Below, piece by piece: positions 59,219 to 64,000 of a stretch of 64,000 nt of DNA. Source of the DNA: Trochalopteron elliotii (lineage: Eukaryota > Chordata > Aves > Passeriformes > Leiothrichidae). Every line of letters starts with the position of its first letter. Position 1 is the stretch's first letter. Location of the stretch: NCBI GenBank assembly GCA_024734555.1, contig JANPWX010000451.1, forward strand, positions 404,221 through 468,220, in the 5' to 3' direction. Made by a program: the position numbers and the translations under genes. Below the pieces are notes generated by a model that worked only from the letters and a program-made list of their open reading frames with translations, was not told the DNA's origin and made no database searches.

Positions 59219-62200
59219 AGAGGCCCCAGCTAAGCTTAGAAATGCTCATGCTTCTTGCTGGAAAGCAGGTTATTTACTGTTGTTCTTGGCATGGGAGCGT
59301 TTCCAAGGCCATGAGGCTGGGTTTGGCTGTGTTCTCATGTGTCCTTGGCACCACAAAGATTCCTGCTTCACCAGAGGGGACACATACCCCCAGCCCCACA
59401 TCAGCACTGACCTGTGTTGGAGAGATGATTTAATCATCTCTGATAACTGGGCAACTAACCAGATAGGTGTCCCCAACATTCAAGGAGTATAATCATCCTC
59501 CATGTGCTCAGAAAGGCTTGCATATCTACTAAAGTCAAGACTAAAGATGCAAAAGTGCATGTCAGCCCTATTTCTAGCTGGGCTGCCAGCATGGGGACGG
59601 TTGCTTTGCTCTCTGAAGTAGGGAACAACTCCTTATAGAGATATTTCACACTCTATGTGGGTGGGAAATCTGGGAAATCTCCTGGTGGAAGAATGCTAGT
59701 CTTGGTATCTTTCATAATAATATGAAATAACTTAAATATGAAAACTTCTACTTTTGCTACAACTGGCATAGTATTTCCTCAAATTATGATCCTCTGGATC
59801 TGTTTTTTGTACAGGCCTTTTCATCTTCAGATGTCTTTCCAAATTTTATCTGACTGAACTGCCTAAGAAACTCAGAAAATAAAATTGAGGGCAAAATATT
59901 ACCTTTTTTTGTTTCCTCCTAGGTAACATGTCAGTCTTCCATCCTTATTTTGGATGAATGACTGTAGTTCTTCATAAAGTTTCTTTTAGCATCCTGGTAA
60001 GAATTCCCTCTGGAATAGTTTATCATGTGCTGTAACACGAATATGAGGGCAAGATTGACTGCCTTGCAAATTCTAACCTCAAAATTTTCGTCTGTCTTGG
60101 AGCCTTCCCTTGGCAGTCCTCATCAAAGACCCCGTTAGTGCCTCTGTCGAGTTGCAGGCGAGGGTTTTGTTACAGCAGGAGTGGTCTGGGAGCCAATGTT
60201 AATCCTTCAGCTTCCCTTCAGAGTGGGGTTTGGATGTGTGCTGGTGTTGTGGAGTGAAACCTGTGTAAGAGATTATGGGCCCTGGTCTGTTCTCCACCAC
60301 CCCATCGTCTGCTCCCGAGGAATGCAGAGGCTTTGCTCGCCCCCAAGACCAGGCAGCTTTTAAAAATACTGTTGGCACTCAGTTGGTTTCCTCGTTTATC
60401 AGGACAAAAAGGCACCAAGAGGGGCTGCAGATCCCAGCTCCCCTTGGCTGTACCTGCAGGATCACAGGAGCTGTAAGGAACATAACAGAGAAGTTGTAGC
60501 ACGTTGGGAATGCGTCTGGTGGCGGCTCAAGTGGAAGCCACAGGGCTTGGTGGAGAAATTATCAGCTGAGACTGTTTGGTTTGTGTTTCACAGGAACCAC
60601 AACATTCCCTCCTGGATCTAAAAGTCTGTCAAAGGTGAAAATGTGCAATTTAGGCCAAACACCTCAGGTGTTCCTGGGCAGCTACATGGAAGCCTGATGG
60701 ATGAAAGGAATGCACTGGAGGTGCTGTGCCTGAAGGATCGTGTATGAGCCCTGACTTATTTTTTCTGCAGCAAATGAACTTGCAAAATATTTATTTGGCT
60801 GAGATTTCCATGGGAACAAGAGGGCTGTTTTGTACTGGGAGACACATTTGTCTCTGGGAGTCCTTGCAAACTGGCACAATATGTGATACATAAATATTCC
60901 AGGGCTGCATGTCCTGAGGAAGGGTATTGTGCACGAGAACCTGGGGCTACAATGTGAGGTGATTTAATTTAACAATCATGTTTGAGGAGTTGCCCAGTTG
61001 TACCTGTTGCATCTACTGTCATTGTAAATAAAATTCTCACACCGCTGCTGGAAGGCAAAAGTCTGGAGCCATTGCAAGCAGGGCTCTCAGCATCTTTCAG
61101 AAGATACATCATGCATTCATGTGTCAACTCTGGGTGAATGTGAATCTTCTGGCACTGAAGAAGGAAGTGTGGACTGGGATGGAGGAGCTGCAGGAGGCAC
61201 CAAGAAGTGAGGCTGGTATGTTGTGTGTGAGGTGTGTGTGTGGCTGTGCAAATGTGGGCTGACAGGTGGGATGTCTCTGCACCTCTGGGCAGCCCAGATG
61301 TGCATAGGAAGTCTTCACATGTGAACTGTGTGGGTGTTATTTGTGTAGCATCACAGCTGAGTGAGCAAACTTGTAACCCAACCTCGCCACCGGCTGGGGC
61401 CAAGCTATGAGAAAATGGCTAAAGCCATGGAGAAAGAGGATACACAGCCCAGCTTAGAGGTAAAGTTTTTCCATCTGACTTCAACTGGAGTTTGAACCAT
61501 GTCCTAAGCTAATAACATTTACACCCATCAGAGGGAGGAGGCCTCAGCTCTGTAATGAGTCTGCAGTTTGTTCTGTGATACCTTTTTGCTTTCTGCCATC
61601 TGAGCTGCTCATGCTCTGGACAGCCTTGGATGGGTATTTATAGAGCGAGAATGTGTGAAGCCTTCACCCTTCAGACCTGTGCTCAGCCTGAGGAGCTGCA
61701 ATGATTCATGTCCTCGTCTAATGGCCATTGATTGTATGAGAAAAACTTGGATAAATCTTCTGAGAGGCTTAAAACACGATGCATATCTGGATTCCAAAAC
61801 AGCCATATGGGTTGTGAGTCATTTCTTCAGATGCTGTTCATAAAAATCAATTATATGGTCACTTTGGCTACCAGGAGGGATCTTTTCCATTGCCCATTTG
61901 TTTCCTAATACTGTATTTTATGACTCTTAGAAAATCATAAAATGCTTACAAATTAGATAATATTTCTGGCAAGAAACATCTTCCATGGAGACAGATCTGT
62001 GGCAGTTTGGTTAAAAAGCAGGCTGGAATCCTAGGACACACTGAAATTCTTAGCATTGATGTGCTAAAAACACCTGGCAGAAGAAAGGGGGAAATGCAAA
62101 GCATCTGGGAAAAGAAGGGAGGTTGTGGAGAGAGGGAGGGAGGGAAGAAGGCAGCTGTTTGGTGCTTGGAGCACAGTGGCTCTCTCAACTCTCTCATTCC

Positions 62201-63219
62201 TTGCCCAGCTCATGGAGCCTGCTGTTTTCACACCCATGGCTACAACTGAAAGCTCAAATCACTGCACTGTGGTTTGCTGCTCCTGCTGTCTGTGCATGGC
62301 TTGAAGACCAAGTGATGGGAGGGTCAGGGGGTTTAGTTCCCTGTGTGAAGATGTAGGTGGTTGTGGCACAAGAAGCTCAGTTGACTTCTGTAGTTAAAGT
62401 GCTGAGTAATTAAGGTATGCAGAGAATCTGGTTTGTGATACAAAATGCAACTGAGGTGTGCAAAGTCTCGATAAAAATGGTGTACTGGTTGTCATTGTCA
62501 CCTGATACTGTAGTGTGGTCACCCCCAGGGGGTTTTATGAAAAGCTGGGAGTTGCCATTCCTTCTCTGGGCTAAACCATTTGAGAGACTGGTAATGTCTT
62601 CTTCCTACCTATAAACTATGCAGATTTTCTTCTGTCTTCTCTGTAGTGGATTCTGCTTTTGTGTCACGGCATCCCTGGCCAGTGTTTGCCACCCTGCTAA
62701 GGGAGGCAGGGTGGGACAGCACCTCTGAACCTCCAGTTCAGGATGGTTTTTGGTGGTGCCCTCAGGGTTATGACTCTGGGCTATAAGTATCAATGAAAAA
62801 CATTAATTTAAAAGGAGAAAATCTCAAATATGTCCTTGTCAGAGAGCACTGCAGCTACTTTAGATAGCACACTTTGTCTTCTGAATAAAGAAAGATTGAT
62901 TATCTTGGATTATCTCATGCTCACTGAGTGTTTGCTCTGAATAAAATACAACTTAGCAACCGGCTGCCTGTGCCTGTGAATGTCAATCTGACAGACCCAC
63001 CAACCTTTCCTGAAAGCCTTTTGATGTCCTGTGGCTGGTTGATTAGGAGTCCCTCAGGAGATCCAGGGCTGCTCTTCAGATAAATCTCTTCTCATGCCCT
63101 GCCCTCGTATTTCCACTGCCTGTCCCATGTGTGGGACATCCACTGACAGAAACCCACTCCAGAGCAAATGTTACCCTAACATAAACACACTGCTGCATTC
63201 CCTAATTTTAATTTTTCTG

Positions 63220-63365
63220 GAGCAGTACATATAAATTGTTGTTTGCCCTTGGCTCTGCTCTTTGAAATATTGCTCGGCCACTCGCCGATCTTATCTTGCA
63301 CAAATATTTACACACATTTGTACTTTGTGAGGCATGATTTAAATGGCCTTTGCTGGATAATTGAG
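63220..63365. promoter_or_regulatory. Candidate conserved non-coding element
   Basis: 'gaaatattgctcggccactc' and 'gccgatcttatcttgcac' are followed by 'aaatatttacacac' and 'catgatttaaatgg'. CpGs, a GATA-type core and forkhead-like words lie within 100 bp, and no repeat is recognised. The patch lies about 200 bp before a CR1 tail. Confidence 0.25.
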
Positions 63366-63567
63366 GCGGTGCCTCTGTGATCCAACCCTTTGGTCCCAGG
63401 GTTGTGAGGCAGCCAGGGTGGGACATGTGTCCCATGGAGGATTCCTGCTGATTCAGCCAGAAGGCTGCCAGCATCTCCTAGAAATCACCCACATTCCCAT
63501 CAAAGTTTCTGTCACATCTCTGAGTAGCTTGATCTGCTGTCTACTCAACGAGCACAGAGTTGCTCTT

Positions 63568-63838
63568 ACGAGGACTTGTAGTGACAGGATAAGGGGGAAT
63601 GGCTTCAAATTATATGGGATATTAGGAAGAAATTTTTCTCTGTGAGGGTGGGGATGACCTGGCACAGGGCACCCAGAGAAGCTGTGGATGACCCATCCCA
63701 AAAAGTGTCTGAGGCTGGGCTGGACGGGGCTTGGAGCAACCTGAGTTGGTGGAAAGTGTCCCTACTCATGGGAGAGGGTGGAACAGGATGATCTTTAAGG
63801 TCCCTTCCAACCCAAACCATTCTGTGACTCTTTGATTC
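63568..63838 (+). repeat. CR1 LINE 3' end, sense
   Basis: The sense CR1 tail starts near 'cttgtagtgacaggataagg' and passes through 'gggatattaggaagaaattt', 'agagaagctgtggatgaccc' and 'ctggacggggcttggagcaa'. It ends with 'ttccaacccaaaccattctg' and degenerate octamers (tgactctttgattctg). About 270 bp remain, 5' truncated. No clear target duplication was seen. Confidence 0.92.
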
Positions 63839-64000
63839 TGTTTTTATAACCTCCCTCCTGACAAATATGAGGAGAAAGTATTTCAAGCATTCCCCTGTGG
63901 GTGCTTTCACTCCAACGGAAGCCGTGCATTTCGGGCAGCAGCTCTGGGTGAGGCTGCACTCTCCAGAGAGCCAGGCTGAACATTTGTGACGGCTCCTCTG
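63839..64000. other. Unique non-coding sequence at window end
   Basis: Nothing is recognised in the last 160 bases after the CR1 tail. Confidence 0.5.

Larger units (their letters stand above)
57590..63560. other. Unique non-coding sequence
   Basis: No gene is recognised. A 22-A run followed by GAA units lies at 59177-59218. An interrupted (GT)n lies near 61217-61255 and a GGGA-rich stretch at 62131-62144. Frames reach 144 codons (60969-61403 minus, whose His/Thr-rich part is the reverse of the GT repeat) and are not credible genes. Confidence 0.5.

Noticed and set aside
60969..61403. His/Thr-rich 144-codon minus frame
   Set aside because: The repetitive part is the complement of an interrupted (GT)n tract.
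62117..62144. Third G-quadruplex
   Set aside because: Only three G3 runs are close together. The fourth would need a 14-base loop.
63605..63910. Minus-strand 101-codon frame
   Set aside because: It is the antisense of a CR1 3' tail. The same peptide pattern (FHQ/LLQAPSSPA) appears in other avian CR1 tails, including the plus frame at 57128-57547.

Overview
The window looks like non-coding nuclear DNA from a bird. The clearest support is several copies of the avian CR1 retrotransposon with the typical 3' end (conserved block plus a degenerate ATTCTATG-type octamer) at 16841-16893, 21020-21088, 51793-51912, 57219-57580 and 63568-63838. Identifiable repeats are sparse, no Alu, L1 or B1 type sequence was noticed, and two related LTRs are present. 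There is no sign of bacterial, phage or organelle organisation: no operons, no ribosome binding sites and no long ORFs. A songbird is possible but cannot be established from the sequence alone.

No protein-coding gene can be supported. The longest open frame is 194 codons (22444-23028, minus strand). The others are mostly 60-170 codons, lie on both strands, overlap each other and show no recognisable domain, repeated family motif or convincing splice context. The window is best read as a gene desert or part of a very large intron. No tRNA, rRNA, CRISPR array or origin was recognised.

Layout: 1-5500 is unique sequence without a recognised element. 5528-5585 resembles an old MIR-type SINE. 6600-7165 is a very old CR1/L3-like reverse-transcriptase fragment (minus strand). 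12950-13720 is a second, degraded CR1 body fragment (minus). 16674-16893 holds two small antisense CR1 tails and 21020-21088 a sense tail. 22365-22391 is a perfect 12-bp-arm hairpin. 24895-25003 (AT/AC) and 27835-27958 (AT-rich minisatellite) are tandem repeats. 32795-32887 and 36291-36348 are short local duplications. 44129-44682 and 52070-52463 are two minus-strand copies of one LTR family. The second half has three more CR1 tails and several mononucleotide tracts.

The remaining sequence contains patches that are locally rich in CpG, homeodomain-like TAAT cores or both (for example 25440-25545, 29590-29760, 38775-38835, 39440-39660, 43880-43985, 47745-47930, 53635-53900, 55920-56140, 63220-63365). 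I list these as candidate conserved non-coding or regulatory elements at low confidence, because conservation cannot be tested from one sequence. I found no previously undescribed multi-gene system. The most noteworthy observations are the LTR pair with its copy-specific repeat expansion and palindrome, the isolated CpG-rich hairpin at 43945-43968, and the canonical G-quadruplex motif at 38650-38664.
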